A DNA stretch of 64,000 nt from Gordonia aichiensis NBRC 108223 (GTDB lineage: Bacteria > Actinomycetota > Actinomycetes > Mycobacteriales > Mycobacteriaceae): positions 34,677 through 98,676 of the forward strand of contig NZ_BANR01000023.1 of NCBI RefSeq assembly GCF_000332975.1, read 5' to 3'. The number at the start of each line of letters is the position of its first letter. Position 1 is the stretch's first letter. This document shows, piece after piece, positions 25,819 to 34,955 of this stretch. A program made the position numbers and the translations under genes. Below the pieces are notes generated by a model. The model saw nothing but the letters and a program-made list of their open reading frames with translations, made no database searches and was not told the DNA's origin.

Positions 25819-27135
25819 ATGATCACCCCGTTCGCACTGACCGATATCACCGTCCTGACAGGCGACGCAGACGGAACCGTTCACGAGAACTGGACGGTGC
25901 TCGTCGACGCCTCCGGAACGATCGAACACGCCGGTCCGTCCGGCAGCATCGAACTCGGCAGTCGCGCGGTGGTCGACGGAAAAGGAAAGTTCGTGATCCC
26001 CGGGCTGATCAACGCGCACGCGCACCTGTTCTCCGACGGCAAACCGCTCGCGCCGTTGCTCACCGGGCCCCGCACCAAACATTTCGTCGCGAAGGTTCTG
26101 CATTCACCCGCGGGCCGGTGGCTGACCACCAGGCGCACGAAGGCCAATGCGATCAATCAACTCCACAGCGGTGTCACCACGATCCGCAGCGTCGGCGACG
26201 TGCGTTACGAGGTGATGGCCGTTCGCAACGCCATCGAGCGTGGCGACTATCTCGGCCCGACGATCCTGCCCTCGGGTCCACTGCTGGCGATCACCGACGG
26301 TCACGGTGCGCCGCAGATCTCGCTCACCAGCGACACACCCGCGCAGGCGCGGCACAACACCCTCGAGAACCTTCGACGCGGAGCACAGACCATCAAGATC
26401 TCCGCGACCGCGGGCGTGACCGACGCGAAAGAAGTCGGCTACGCGGGCAGGCCGGAGATGTCGGAGCAGGCGATGCGCGCGGTGTGCGAGGAGGCGCACG
26501 CGGTCGGGGTGATCGTCGCGGCGCACGCGCAGAGTGAGGAAGGGGTTCTCTCGGCGCTTCGCGCGGGAGTCGACACCATTGAGCACGGTAGTCAGATGTC
26601 GGACGCGGTCATCGAGTTGTTCCTCGACAACCCGAACTCACTGCGCGGATACAGCGCGATGATCCCCACCGTGCAGGCGTGTCTGCCCCTCGTCGAACTC
26701 GACCAGTCGGTGAGTGGCGCCACCGACGTCGTCAGGGAGAACGCCAAACTCGTGCTCGACGAGATGGTGTCGGGAATCGCGACCTGCGTCGAGCACGGCA
26801 TCGCGATGGGCGTCGGCAACGACTCCGCGGTCAGTTACGTCACGCACTCCAACTTCTGGCGCGAACTCGACTTCCTGGTGCGTTACACGGATCTCGACAC
26901 GAAAGGGGTGCTGCACGCGACGACGGCGGTCAACGCCGCCATCCTCGGGATCGATTCCGTGACAGGCTCGATCGAGCCCGGAAAAGCGGCCGATCTCGTT
27001 GTGTTGGAAGACAATCCGCTTGAGTCGTTTCGGAATCTCGAATCGCCGTGGATGGTCGTCGTCCGCGGCGAACGCATCGACCACCCGCAGATCACACGCA
27101 TTCCGGAGATCGACGAGCAACTCGACACGCTCTGA
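25819..27135 (+). CDS. Amidohydrolase family protein (imidazolonepropionase-like)
   Basis: A 438-residue metal-dependent hydrolase. The N-terminal metal ligands lie in INAHAHLF, the bridging Lys region is QTIKISATAGV, His ligands lie in VAAHAQSEEG and TIEHGSQMSD, and the catalytic Asp is probably in GNDSAVSY. A C-terminal composite-domain segment SIEPGKAADLVVLEDNPLE completes the fold. Relatives include prolidase-like and Xaa-Arg dipeptidases and imidazolonepropionases; the substrate is unresolved. The ATG at 25819 starts the first beta strand; longer in-frame extensions run through repeat DNA and are not credible. It is convergent with lysG. Confidence 0.83.
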   Translation: MITPFALTDITVLTGDADGTVHENWTVLVDASGTIEHAGPSGSIELGSRAVVDGKGKFVIPGLINAHAHLFSDGKPLAPLLTGPRTKHFVAKVLHSPAGRWLTTRRTKANAINQLHSGVTTIRSVGDVRYEVMAVRNAIERGDYLGPTILPSGPLLAITDGHGAPQISLTSDTPAQARHNTLENLRRGAQTIKISATAGVTDAKEVGYAGRPEMSEQAMRAVCEEAHAVGVIVAAHAQSEEGVLSALRAGVDTIEHGSQMSDAVIELFLDNPNSLRGYSAMIPTVQACLPLVELDQSVSGATDVVRENAKLVLDEMVSGIATCVEHGIAMGVGNDSAVSYVTHSNFWRELDFLVRYTDLDTKGVLHATTAVNAAILGIDSVTGSIEPGKAADLVVLEDNPLESFRNLESPWMVVVRGERIDHPQITRIPEIDEQLDTL

Positions 27136-27154
27136 CACCGGGCCACGCGCCGAG

Positions 27155-28102
27155 CTACGCAGGGGGCAGCAGGTGCTCTCGTGCGCCGTCGGCGATCATC
27201 TCGGTGAGTGTGCGTAGCAGCGACGACCCGAGCGTCCAGTACTGCCAGTACAGTGGCACGTCGACGTAGAGGTCGGTCAGGGTGACCACCCGGCCGTCCT
27301 CGAGCGCATCGGTCACCTGAGCCAGCGGTACTGCGCCCCAACCCATCCCGGACTCGATGGCCCGGTGGTATTCGGTCGACGCCGGGATGTAGACGGCAGG
27401 CGGATCGAGTACCTCACCCGACATCATCGCCAGCACCCTTCGCTGCAACTCGTCGTTGCGGTCGAACTGGACCATGGGCGCTTTCGCGAGCGCGGAATCG
27501 TCGACCCCGCGGGGCATCCAGAGATCGAGGAACTCGGGAGTCGCAACCGGCAGATAGCGCATGGTCCCCAGCGCCCGCAGGGTGGTGCCACGGATGGCGA
27601 GCGGGTCGGAGGTGATGGCGCCCATCACCTCGCCGGTCACCAACCGCGAGCTGTTGACCGCCTCGTCGTCGCGTATCACCTCGACGGCGACGGGATTCTC
27701 GCGGTGAAAGCGTGCGAGTACCGGTAGGAGCCAGGTGGCCAACGAGTCGGCATTCGCCGCGATGGGCAGGTGCACGCGCGGCCGGTCCACCAACGGTGCG
27801 GCCGCGACGTCGTCGAGATCACCGGAGAGGCCGAGATCGCCGGAGAGTTCGAGTTGGGCCTCGCGACTGAGCAGGTCCCACTGCTTTGCCATACGCGCGA
27901 GGACCTCGCCGTCGCGGGTCGGCGTGATCGGCTTGGTCCTTCGGACAAGGATGCGGCCGACGGAGACCTCGAGTGCCTTGATCCGCTGGCTCACCGCCGA
28001 CGGAGTGATGTGCAGTTGTTCCGCCGCGGCGTCGAACGTGCCGGCGTCGAGCACCGCCGACAGCGTCCGGAGCGCGTCTGATCCCAGATCCACATAAGAC
28101 AC
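27155..28102 (-). CDS. lysG: LysR-family regulator LysG/ArgP
   Basis: A 315-residue LysR-type regulator with a helix-turn-helix at residues ~18-40 (GTFDAAAEQLHITPSAVSQRI) and a co-inducer domain from about 90. It is divergent from an LysE exporter across 62 bp, the standard LysG/LysE arrangement in which LysG senses lysine, arginine or histidine and activates lysE. GTG start. Confidence 0.9.
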   Translation of the reverse strand: MSYVDLGSDALRTLSAVLDAGTFDAAAEQLHITPSAVSQRIKALEVSVGRILVRRTKPITPTRDGEVLARMAKQWDLLSREAQLELSGDLGLSGDLDDVAAAPLVDRPRVHLPIAANADSLATWLLPVLARFHRENPVAVEVIRDDEAVNSSRLVTGEVMGAITSDPLAIRGTTLRALGTMRYLPVATPEFLDLWMPRGVDDSALAKAPMVQFDRNDELQRRVLAMMSGEVLDPPAVYIPASTEYHRAIESGMGWGAVPLAQVTDALEDGRVVTLTDLYVDVPLYWQYWTLGSSLLRTLTEMIADGAREHLLPPA

Positions 28103-28152
28103 TCTAATGATTCATCAGAAACATTCGCTGTACTTGTCTACCCTTGGACTCG

Positions 28153-28158
28153 TACGTT
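28153..28158 (+). promoter_or_regulatory. Possible -10 box for lysE
   Basis: TACGTT then six bases before the ATG at 28165. The leaderless spacing supports that start. The LysG site should lie in the 28103-28152 stretch. Confidence 0.35.
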
Positions 28159-28164
28159 CGTGGC

Positions 28165-28785
28165 ATGACGACGTATCTGCTCGCGGCCATTGCGGGACTC
28201 CTGACCGGCGCTGGCCTGATCGTGGCCGTCGGACCGCAGAACATCTTCGTGCTCCAGCAGGGTGTGCGTCGTGCGCACGTGAACCCCGTGATCGCGGTGT
28301 GCGCGCTCTCGGATGTGGTGCTGATCGTTGCGGGAGTGGCGGGTCTCGGAGCGTTGGTGTCGGCGCATCCCACGGTGGTCACGGTCGCGAAGATCGCAGG
28401 TGGGGCATACGTGGTGATTCTTGGACTGCTTGCCGCACGACGATGCCTGCGGTCAAGCGAGGCGATCACGGCAAACCCCGACGAGGTACGCACCGCCTCG
28501 CGGTGGGTGGCCATCGGCACCGCGCTCGCGCTGACCTGGCTCAACCCGCATGTCTACCTCGACACGGTGCTCACCATGGGCGCGATCGCCAACAGTCACG
28601 GAAATGGTAAGTGGGCCTTCGCGATCGGCGCGAGCATGGCAAGCGTTGTGTGGTTCACGCTGATCGGCCGCGGTGGCCGCAGGCTTGCGCCGGTGTTCGC
28701 CAGGCCGCGTGCGTGGAAGGTGCTCGACGGAGTCGTTGCGGTCATCATGGTGGGAATGGGTGCCGCACTGCTTGTTTCGGCGTGA
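28165..28785 (+). CDS. lysE: LysE-type basic amino acid exporter
   Basis: A 206-residue, six-helix exporter with the family start GLIVAVGPQNIFVLQQG and the WLNPHVYLDTV motif in helix 5. It exports lysine or arginine when the cytoplasmic pool is high. ATG 28165 gives the usual N-terminus. It is divergent from lysG. The stop codon sits within an 18-bp tandem duplication. Confidence 0.92.
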   Translation: MTTYLLAAIAGLLTGAGLIVAVGPQNIFVLQQGVRRAHVNPVIAVCALSDVVLIVAGVAGLGALVSAHPTVVTVAKIAGGAYVVILGLLAARRCLRSSEAITANPDEVRTASRWVAIGTALALTWLNPHVYLDTVLTMGAIANSHGNGKWAFAIGASMASVVWFTLIGRGGRRLAPVFARPRAWKVLDGVVAVIMVGMGAALLVSA

Positions 28786-28807
28786 CGTGTTGTTTCGGCG
28801 TGACGTC
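28772..28807. repeat. 18-bp tandem duplication spanning the lysE stop codon
   Basis: TTGTTTCGGCGTGACGT plus one variable base occurs at 28772-28789 and 28790-28807. The lysE TGA is at 28783-28785, and its duplicate is at 28801-28803. Confidence 0.8.
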
Positions 28808-28810
28808 GTA

Positions 28811-29458
28811 TCAGACCAGTCTGTGCCGGTACGCATAGGACACCACGGCCGCCCGATCGCGACACCCCGTCTTGGCGAGGATGTGATTGATGTGGGTTTT
28901 GACGGTGCTCACACCGACCACCAGTCGTCGGGCGATCTGCTGGTTCGACAACCCTTCGGCGATCAGCGCGACCACCTCGGTCTCCCGGTCGGTGAGGCCG
29001 TCAGGAGTCCCGGTGGCTGATCCGGACTCGCCGCTGCGGTCCGCTGATCGGGAAAGCAGTGCGCGCATGGCCTTTTCGTCGAGAAGGGATCGGCCGGTGG
29101 CCGCGGAGACCAGCGCGGCTTCGATGGCGTCGGGGTCGGCGTCCTTGTTCAAGAAGCCGACGGCCCCGGCATCAAGTGCTTCGACGTTGGTGACGTTGTC
29201 GTCGTAGGTGGTCAGCGCGACTGCGCGAGTGGAGGATCCCGACGCGACGAGTCGTCGAATCCCCTCGATGCCACCGATTCCCGGCATCCGGAGGTCTGTG
29301 AGTAGGACGTCGGGCGACTGTTCGGCAACGAGTGCGAGTGCCTCCTCTGCCGACGCCGCGACGCCGACGACGTCGAGGGAATCGAACAGTGCGAGCATTG
29401 ACCGCAGTCCCTCTCGCACGACGGTCTGGTCGTCGGCGATCACCACCCGTACCGTCAT
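28811..29458 (-). CDS. NarL/LuxR-family response regulator
   Basis: A 215-residue regulator with a receiver domain (acidic pocket IADDQ, phosphorylated Asp in LLTDLRMPG, Thr/Lys positions in ALTTYDD and FLNKDA) and a LuxR helix-turn-helix at about 150-212 (LTDRETEVVALIAEGLSNQQIARRL is split across it). It is coupled to the histidine kinase gene through a 4-bp ATGA overlap. Target genes are unknown. Confidence 0.92.
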   Translation of the reverse strand: MTVRVVIADDQTVVREGLRSMLALFDSLDVVGVAASAEEALALVAEQSPDVLLTDLRMPGIGGIEGIRRLVASGSSTRAVALTTYDDNVTNVEALDAGAVGFLNKDADPDAIEAALVSAATGRSLLDEKAMRALLSRSADRSGESGSATGTPDGLTDRETEVVALIAEGLSNQQIARRLVVGVSTVKTHINHILAKTGCRDRAAVVSYAYRHRLV

Positions 29459-30645
29459 GTGTCCACCCGTCCCGTGTCCATCGGCCCGGTTTCCGAGCGT
29501 CCTGTACCCATGTGCATGCTGAGCTCGAAACCCGCTGCGGTCGAACCGTAGTGCAGCGTCCCGCCGGCTGCGGAGACCCGCTCGGCCAGACCGGTCAATC
29601 CGCGCCCACCGCTCGCGTGGCCGCGATCGACGAACCGCGTCGGATCACCGATCGATGTCACGTGCACCACGTCCTTCGTGAGCACGATACGTACCGGGGC
29701 TCCTGCGGCGTGACGCATCGAGTTGGTCAGACCCTCCATCAGCACCGACCGCGCCAGATCACGCCAGCGCGGAGCGAGATCTTCTACGTCGCCGGACACC
29801 TCGACGTCGAGGCCTGCTCCCGAACGCAGCTGTCTCAGGGTCTTGGCGAGCCACGGCGCGAGGGCTTCCGGCTGGTCGGACATCGAGTCGTCACGCAGCG
29901 ACTCGACGGCGGCTCTCGCTTCGCCGAGCCCGTCACGCGCGAGTGTCGTTGCGGTACGCAGCGTGTCGGTCAGTTCCGCCGAGGACGATTCGCGCTGCGC
30001 CATCAGGGTGGCGCCCTGCAGCGTGATGATCAGGCCGGAAAGCGTGTGTGCGAGGACGTCGTGCAGTTGCGCCGAGATCTCGCGCTGCTGATCGGCGACG
30101 GCGGTTCGTGCGCGTTCCGCCGCAATGATCTCGCGCTGGCTCGCCGCGAGTTCGGCGGCCTCACGCTGGCGGCGACGGAGTTGCACGAAGACGAATACCG
30201 CAGCGGCACTTGCCATGTTGATGCAGACAGCCCAGGCGTTGTGTGTCTGCAACCACATCAACAGTCCCAGCGTGGCCACCGAGGGCAGTGCGATGAGTGC
30301 CGAGACGAGTGCCGGGGTCTGCGACATCGCCGCGGCGGCAACTCCGACGTAGGGCAGCCAGACGGTCGCACCGCCATGGAACGCGCACGCTGCGACGACC
30401 GACGCCACCATCAGCGAGGTGGCGTGCAGTGTGGAGACCTGGGTGCCCCAGCTCTGTGCGTTCCTGTCGCGCAGTACGGAACGTACCAACAGCGCCACCA
30501 CGACGCAGACGGCTACCCAGCCGATCACGGCTGCCCAGAGCGGCTGTCCGCCGGTGTCGGCGACGGCCGACACGACGACCGCGGCAGCGACGATCCCGCG
30601 GATCAGCAGGCGGTCCGTCGAAACCGGATCTCGGGTTGTTGACAC
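29455..30645 (-). CDS. Sensor histidine kinase (HisKA_3)
   Basis: A 396-residue kinase. Five or so membrane helices fill residues ~10-150, then a HisKA_3 dimerisation domain has the phosphorylated His in SAQLHDVLAHTLSG, and a HATPase has its N box in EGLTNSMRHA and G box in GGRGLTGLAERV. No extracytoplasmic sensor domain is evident, so the signal may come through the membrane part. The GTG at 30645 is chosen because upstream frames would run through the divergent gene. The pair resembles DesK/NarX-like intramembrane sensing systems. Confidence 0.88.
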   Translation of the reverse strand: MSTTRDPVSTDRLLIRGIVAAAVVVSAVADTGGQPLWAAVIGWVAVCVVVALLVRSVLRDRNAQSWGTQVSTLHATSLMVASVVAACAFHGGATVWLPYVGVAAAAMSQTPALVSALIALPSVATLGLLMWLQTHNAWAVCINMASAAAVFVFVQLRRRQREAAELAASQREIIAAERARTAVADQQREISAQLHDVLAHTLSGLIITLQGATLMAQRESSSAELTDTLRTATTLARDGLGEARAAVESLRDDSMSDQPEALAPWLAKTLRQLRSGAGLDVEVSGDVEDLAPRWRDLARSVLMEGLTNSMRHAAGAPVRIVLTKDVVHVTSIGDPTRFVDRGHASGGRGLTGLAERVSAAGGTLHYGSTAAGFELSMHMGTGRSETGPMDTGRVDT

Positions 30646-30769
30646 ATCGCCACCGTAATCTCGACGTCGGTGACCTGGCGTGCCGGAGCGGTCACGATCC
30701 ACCCGATCTCCACCCCGGTTCCACCCTCGGGTTGATGTGTCGCGGGCGCTGCGGGCCGATGCTCGAAGC

Positions 30770-31279
30770 ATGAACATCGCAAGCACAGCGCTCATCGCCG
30801 TTCTCGTATTCGTCCTCATCCTGTACCGCCAGACACAGGAGCGGCCGCTCAAGGACAACTTGTTCAAGTTGCCGCTCATCATCGGGATCATCGGGGTTGT
30901 CGAGACAGTGCAGTACCTCGGCGGAGGTCACCACGTCACCGTCGGTGCGGTGGTCGCGGTTCTCGTCGGCTTCGTCGTCGCGGCGATTCTGGCCGTGCCG
31001 CGAGCCCACAGCATGCAGGTCTATCGCAATCCGGCCGGGGTGATGGTCCGCAAGGGAGGTGCGCTCACCGTCGTGCTGTGGGTCGTCGCGATCGCGGCAC
31101 ACGTCGGGATCAGCCTGGTGGTTCCCGCCTTCTTCGGGGACGGTCTGCAGCACGGCATGAGCGGACTCGACGGCGCGAGCATCATGATCTACCTGGCGAT
31201 CAGCCTCGGCGTGCAGGCGCTCGTCACGAGCGGCAAGGTCGCAGACCATCATCGGACGCACAGCGCCATGACGCGGTGA
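30770..31279 (+). CDS. Small four-to-five-helix membrane protein
   Basis: A 169-residue protein with helices near residues 3-20, 37-55, 60-80, 100-122 and 140-160. LYRQTQERPLKDNLFKLP follows helix 1, which resembles DUF1453/CcdC-type proteins, but I am not certain of the family. It is divergent from the histidine kinase, so the regulator may act on it. The ATG has only GAAGC upstream. No function can be assigned. Confidence 0.65.
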   Translation: MNIASTALIAVLVFVLILYRQTQERPLKDNLFKLPLIIGIIGVVETVQYLGGGHHVTVGAVVAVLVGFVVAAILAVPRAHSMQVYRNPAGVMVRKGGALTVVLWVVAIAAHVGISLVVPAFFGDGLQHGMSGLDGASIMIYLAISLGVQALVTSGKVADHHRTHSAMTR

Positions 31280-31286
31280 GCGACGT

Positions 31287-33527
31287 TCAGCTCTGCCCCG
31301 CCGGGACGGCCTCTCGCGTCTCGGCGGGTCCGTCGTCGATCGGGATCTTGCGGATCTCGGTGCCCTCGATGTCGACGTTGGGCAGGATGCGATTGAGCCA
31401 GCGCGGGATCTTCCATGCCCAATCGCCCATCATCGCGATCACCGCGGGAACGACGGCCATCCGGATGATGAACGCGTCGAAGAAGACCGCTGCGGCCAGC
31501 GCGAAACCCATCTCCTTCGCGATGGTGTCGGGTGCGAGCATGAACGCCGAGAACACCGAGATCATGATGACTGCGGCAGACGCGACCACGCGTGCCCCGT
31601 GCTGGTAGCCGACGATCACCGAGTCCTTCGCCGACAGACCGTGCACGTACTCCTCACGCATTCGGGTCACCAGGAACACCTGGTAATCCATGGCGAGTCC
31701 GAACACGACGCCGATCAGGAAGATCGGCAGGAACGAGATGATCGGCTTCGTGTGATCGATCAGTCCGAGGTGGCCCTCCTGGAAGATCCAGACCGTCGCA
31801 CCGAACGTGGCGCATACGGAGAACAGGAACCCGATGGTCGCGGTGAGCGGCACCAGCAACGAACGGAACACGATGGTCAGAATGACGAAGGCGAGACCGA
31901 CCACCACGATCAGGAATGGCAGGAGCGCACTGCTGAGCTTGCTGGAGATGTCGGACATGATGGCCGTCTGGCCCCCCACGTTGACTGTCGCGCCACCGGG
32001 TTTCGACGACCCGTAGTCACGGATCTGATCCATCAGGGTGTGCGTCTCCGGGCCCGACGGGGACTTCTGAGGTGTCACCGAGATCAGCGCAGCCGTCGCT
32101 CCCTGGCGGGGATTCTGGGGGTTGCTGCCGTTGCCCACCCAGACGACCTGCTCCGGGTTGGCCATATTCGGCAGCGTCTTCACATGAGCGACAACCGCAT
32201 CGGCAGCGGGTGCGATGTCGCCGCCCGACGCGTCGCTGACGACGACCAGCAGCGGACCGTTCACACCCTCACCGAAGCCGCGTTCGAGCAGTTTCGTTGC
32301 CGCGTACTCCTTGTCACCGGTGGAGTCCATGCCGAGTTGCATGTTCGACATCGGGATCGCGGCGAGACCGAGCAGCACGAGGCCCACCAGTGCGACCGGG
32401 AGCGGGAATCGAGTGATGAAGCGTGCGACCCGCAGGCCGTTCGACGGTTGGGAATCGGGCTCGTCACCGTGACGCAACCCGGGGATGCGGGGACTGAACG
32501 CGAACCTGCCGAACGCGCCGAGCAGTGCGGGGATCAAGGTGATGGCGCCGAGCACGGCGACGATGACAGCGAGGCCGGCCGAGATACCCATCTGCGTGAT
32601 GAACAGGATTCCCACGACGCTCAAGGCACACACGGCGACAACGACGGTCAGACCCGCGAACACCACTGCCGACCCGGCGGTCCCCACGGCTCGGCCCGCG
32701 GCGGCTTCGCGGGACCCGCCGAGATTCAGCTCGGATCGGTAGCGGGACACGATGAACAGCGCATAGTCGATCGAGACCGCGATGCCGAGCATGGTGATGA
32801 TCGTGGTGGCGCTCTGCTGGACGTCGAAGATCTTGGCGCTCAACGTGACGAGCAGCATGGTGATGCCCACGCCGAAGATGCCGGTGATGATCGGGATGAA
32901 GGCGGCCACGATGGATGCGAACGCGATGATCATGACGATGAACGCGATCACGAAGCCCAACAGCTCCGACACCCCGCCCTGTTGGAACACCTGCATGAGG
33001 GATCCGGTGCCCTCGACCTGCAACCCGTTGCCGCGGAACTCGGCGAGCAGGTTCTCGAACCGGGTCATGTCGTCGTTGGTCAGTTCGTTGGCACGGATGT
33101 CCTGCTTGATCTGGATCAGTCCGACCTTGCCGTTGTCGCCGAGGACCTTCGGTGCGATGGCGGGATTCGCCTTCGCCGCGGTCACCGGGTTGACGACGGT
33201 CTGCGGCTCGATGACCTTGGGCAGCGTGCGCGCTTTGGCGACCAGCGCGTCGATCTGGCCCATGTGGTTCTCGAGTCCGTCGTCGGCGGCGACGAGGATC
33301 GACGTCGACGACTTCAGCAACTGGTCGTTGGCGGCCGGGAAGTCTTCCTTCATGACCGACATCGCGCGATCGGAGTCGGTGCCGGGCAATTCGAAGTTGG
33401 TCGCGAATGTCGGTTTCAAGAACCCGACCAGTCCACCGAGGACGATCAGGACGACGACCCACGCGCTGATGACCATCCACTTGTGGCGAAACGCGGCGCG
33501 TCCGAGCTTGTACAACCAGATAGCCAT
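31287..33527 (-). CDS. MMPL/RND-family transporter
   Basis: A 746-residue RND-type protein with two repeats of a large extracytoplasmic loop and helix bundles. The first has SIDYALFIVSRYRSEL (residues ~245-262), and the second has the equivalent GLAMDYQVFLVTRMREEYVHG near 600. It likely uses the proton gradient to export lipids or lipophilic compounds. The ATG at 33527 is preceded by AAAGGGAT and begins the first helix region; frames extending further upstream lack family similarity. No partner membrane-fusion gene is nearby. Divergent from the lactate-oxidase-like gene. Confidence 0.9.
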   Translation of the reverse strand: MAIWLYKLGRAAFRHKWMVISAWVVVLIVLGGLVGFLKPTFATNFELPGTDSDRAMSVMKEDFPAANDQLLKSSTSILVAADDGLENHMGQIDALVAKARTLPKVIEPQTVVNPVTAAKANPAIAPKVLGDNGKVGLIQIKQDIRANELTNDDMTRFENLLAEFRGNGLQVEGTGSLMQVFQQGGVSELLGFVIAFIVMIIAFASIVAAFIPIITGIFGVGITMLLVTLSAKIFDVQQSATTIITMLGIAVSIDYALFIVSRYRSELNLGGSREAAAGRAVGTAGSAVVFAGLTVVVAVCALSVVGILFITQMGISAGLAVIVAVLGAITLIPALLGAFGRFAFSPRIPGLRHGDEPDSQPSNGLRVARFITRFPLPVALVGLVLLGLAAIPMSNMQLGMDSTGDKEYAATKLLERGFGEGVNGPLLVVVSDASGGDIAPAADAVVAHVKTLPNMANPEQVVWVGNGSNPQNPRQGATAALISVTPQKSPSGPETHTLMDQIRDYGSSKPGGATVNVGGQTAIMSDISSKLSSALLPFLIVVVGLAFVILTIVFRSLLVPLTATIGFLFSVCATFGATVWIFQEGHLGLIDHTKPIISFLPIFLIGVVFGLAMDYQVFLVTRMREEYVHGLSAKDSVIVGYQHGARVVASAAVIMISVFSAFMLAPDTIAKEMGFALAAAVFFDAFIIRMAVVPAVIAMMGDWAWKIPRWLNRILPNVDIEGTEIRKIPIDDGPAETREAVPAGQS

Positions 33528-33652
33528 GTGATCCCTTTGATCTCCCCGACCGGTCGCCCGCCAGAGTAGCGAGGGTCGCGCCCGGGCGTCGGCTGTGATC
33601 ACGGCCATGACCGGTGGTCGGCTCCTGTGAGGCGGGTCATACGCTGAGGAGT

Positions 33653-34939
33653 ATGCCGTCACCACTCTCCGGTCGCGCCCGTCAGAACGATATCTACTCA
33701 GCGGGAATCCACGGTCGCACACCTGTGGTGCCGACCGACTTCGACGAGCTCGAGCGTCGGGCTCGGCACAAGATGTCCGACCGCGCGTGGGCCTATATCG
33801 CAGGCGGCGCGGGTGCGGGTCGGACGATGGCCGCCAACCGCAGGGCGCTCGAGCGTCGTGTGATTGTGCCGCGCGTTCTGCGGGACGTCTCCGAACGGAC
33901 GCTGGAGATCGAACTGTTCGGTGATCGACTCCCCGCGCCGGTACTGTTCGCCCCGGTCGGGGCGGGCGATCTCGTCGCGCGCGGCGCCGACCGGATGATC
34001 GGCCATGCCGCTGCAGAGTTGGGACTGCCCTACATCTTCTCCAACCAGGGCGGGGTCCCGATGGAGGAGGTGGCCGCGGAGATGGACCGCGTGCGACCCG
34101 GTGCGCCGAGGTGGTTTCAGCTCTACTGGTCCACCGACGACGACCTCGTCGACAGTCTGTTGCAGCGCGCCGAGGCCGTCGGGGCATCTGCTGTCGCCGT
34201 GACCCTCGACACGACGATGCTCGGCTGGCGTCCGCGCGATCTCAATCTCGGGTCGCTGCCGTTCGCCCGCGCGGAGGGGATAGCGCAGTACACCTCGGAT
34301 CCACGCTTCGCCGACATCGTCGCTGAACGCGCCGCGCAGGGGAGTGGTGAACGCCCGGAGATCTCACCCGGCGCGTTGCGTACTCTGTTCTCCATCGCGA
34401 GGAATACACCGGGGTCGTTGCTACGCAACCTCATTCGTCCTGAACCGCGTGTCGGTGTGCAGACCTTCCTCGACATCTACTCCCGCCCGTCACTGAGTTG
34501 GACGCAGATCGAGAGTCTCCGCGAGCGCACCTCGTTGCCCATCGTGCTCAAGGGTGTGCTGCATCCCGATGATGCCCGCAGGGCCGTCGATACCGGTGTC
34601 GACGGCATCATCGTCTCCAATCACGGAGGACGTCAGGTCGACGGCTCGATCAGCTCGGTCGATGCTCTGGCAGCCGTCGCGCCGGTCGTCGACGGTCGGA
34701 TCAAGGTGCTCGTCGATTCCGGAATCTACTCCGGTGCAGACGTCGTCAAGGTTCTGGCACTCGGGGCCGATGCCGTGTGCATCGGGCGACCGCACATGTA
34801 CGGGCTGGCGCTCGCCGGTGCCGCCGGAGCGCGCGACGCCGTCGCCAACATCATTGCCGAACTCGATCTGACACTAGGACTCGCCGGACACACGAGCGTC
34901 GACGACCTCGATCCGGATGCGCTCGCGATCGTCGAGTGA
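33653..34939 (+). CDS. FMN-dependent alpha-hydroxy-acid dehydrogenase (lactate oxidase/monooxygenase-like)
   Basis: A 428-residue FMN TIM-barrel enzyme. The start region YIAGGAGAGRTMAANRRALER, the FMN-binding PVLFAPVGAG, the catalytic Lys in LPIVLKGVLHPDDA and the catalytic His-Arg pair in VSNHGGRQVDGS are all present. Length and the long middle loop fit L-lactate 2-monooxygenase/lactate oxidase-like proteins. ATG 33653 has AGGAG six bases upstream. Substrate inferred only to class. Confidence 0.88.
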   Translation: MPSPLSGRARQNDIYSAGIHGRTPVVPTDFDELERRARHKMSDRAWAYIAGGAGAGRTMAANRRALERRVIVPRVLRDVSERTLEIELFGDRLPAPVLFAPVGAGDLVARGADRMIGHAAAELGLPYIFSNQGGVPMEEVAAEMDRVRPGAPRWFQLYWSTDDDLVDSLLQRAEAVGASAVAVTLDTTMLGWRPRDLNLGSLPFARAEGIAQYTSDPRFADIVAERAAQGSGERPEISPGALRTLFSIARNTPGSLLRNLIRPEPRVGVQTFLDIYSRPSLSWTQIESLRERTSLPIVLKGVLHPDDARRAVDTGVDGIIVSNHGGRQVDGSISSVDALAAVAPVVDGRIKVLVDSGIYSGADVVKVLALGADAVCIGRPHMYGLALAGAAGARDAVANIIAELDLTLGLAGHTSVDDLDPDALAIVE

Positions 34940-34955
34940 GTGCCGGGGCGCATCG

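Noticed and set aside
30646..30891. Upstream extension of the histidine kinase.
   Set aside because: It would overlap the divergent membrane protein gene and lacks kinase similarity; GTG 30645 suffices.
31599..33569. 656-codon open frame antisense to the MMPL gene.
   Set aside because: Asp/His/Arg-rich shadow with no recognisable motif.
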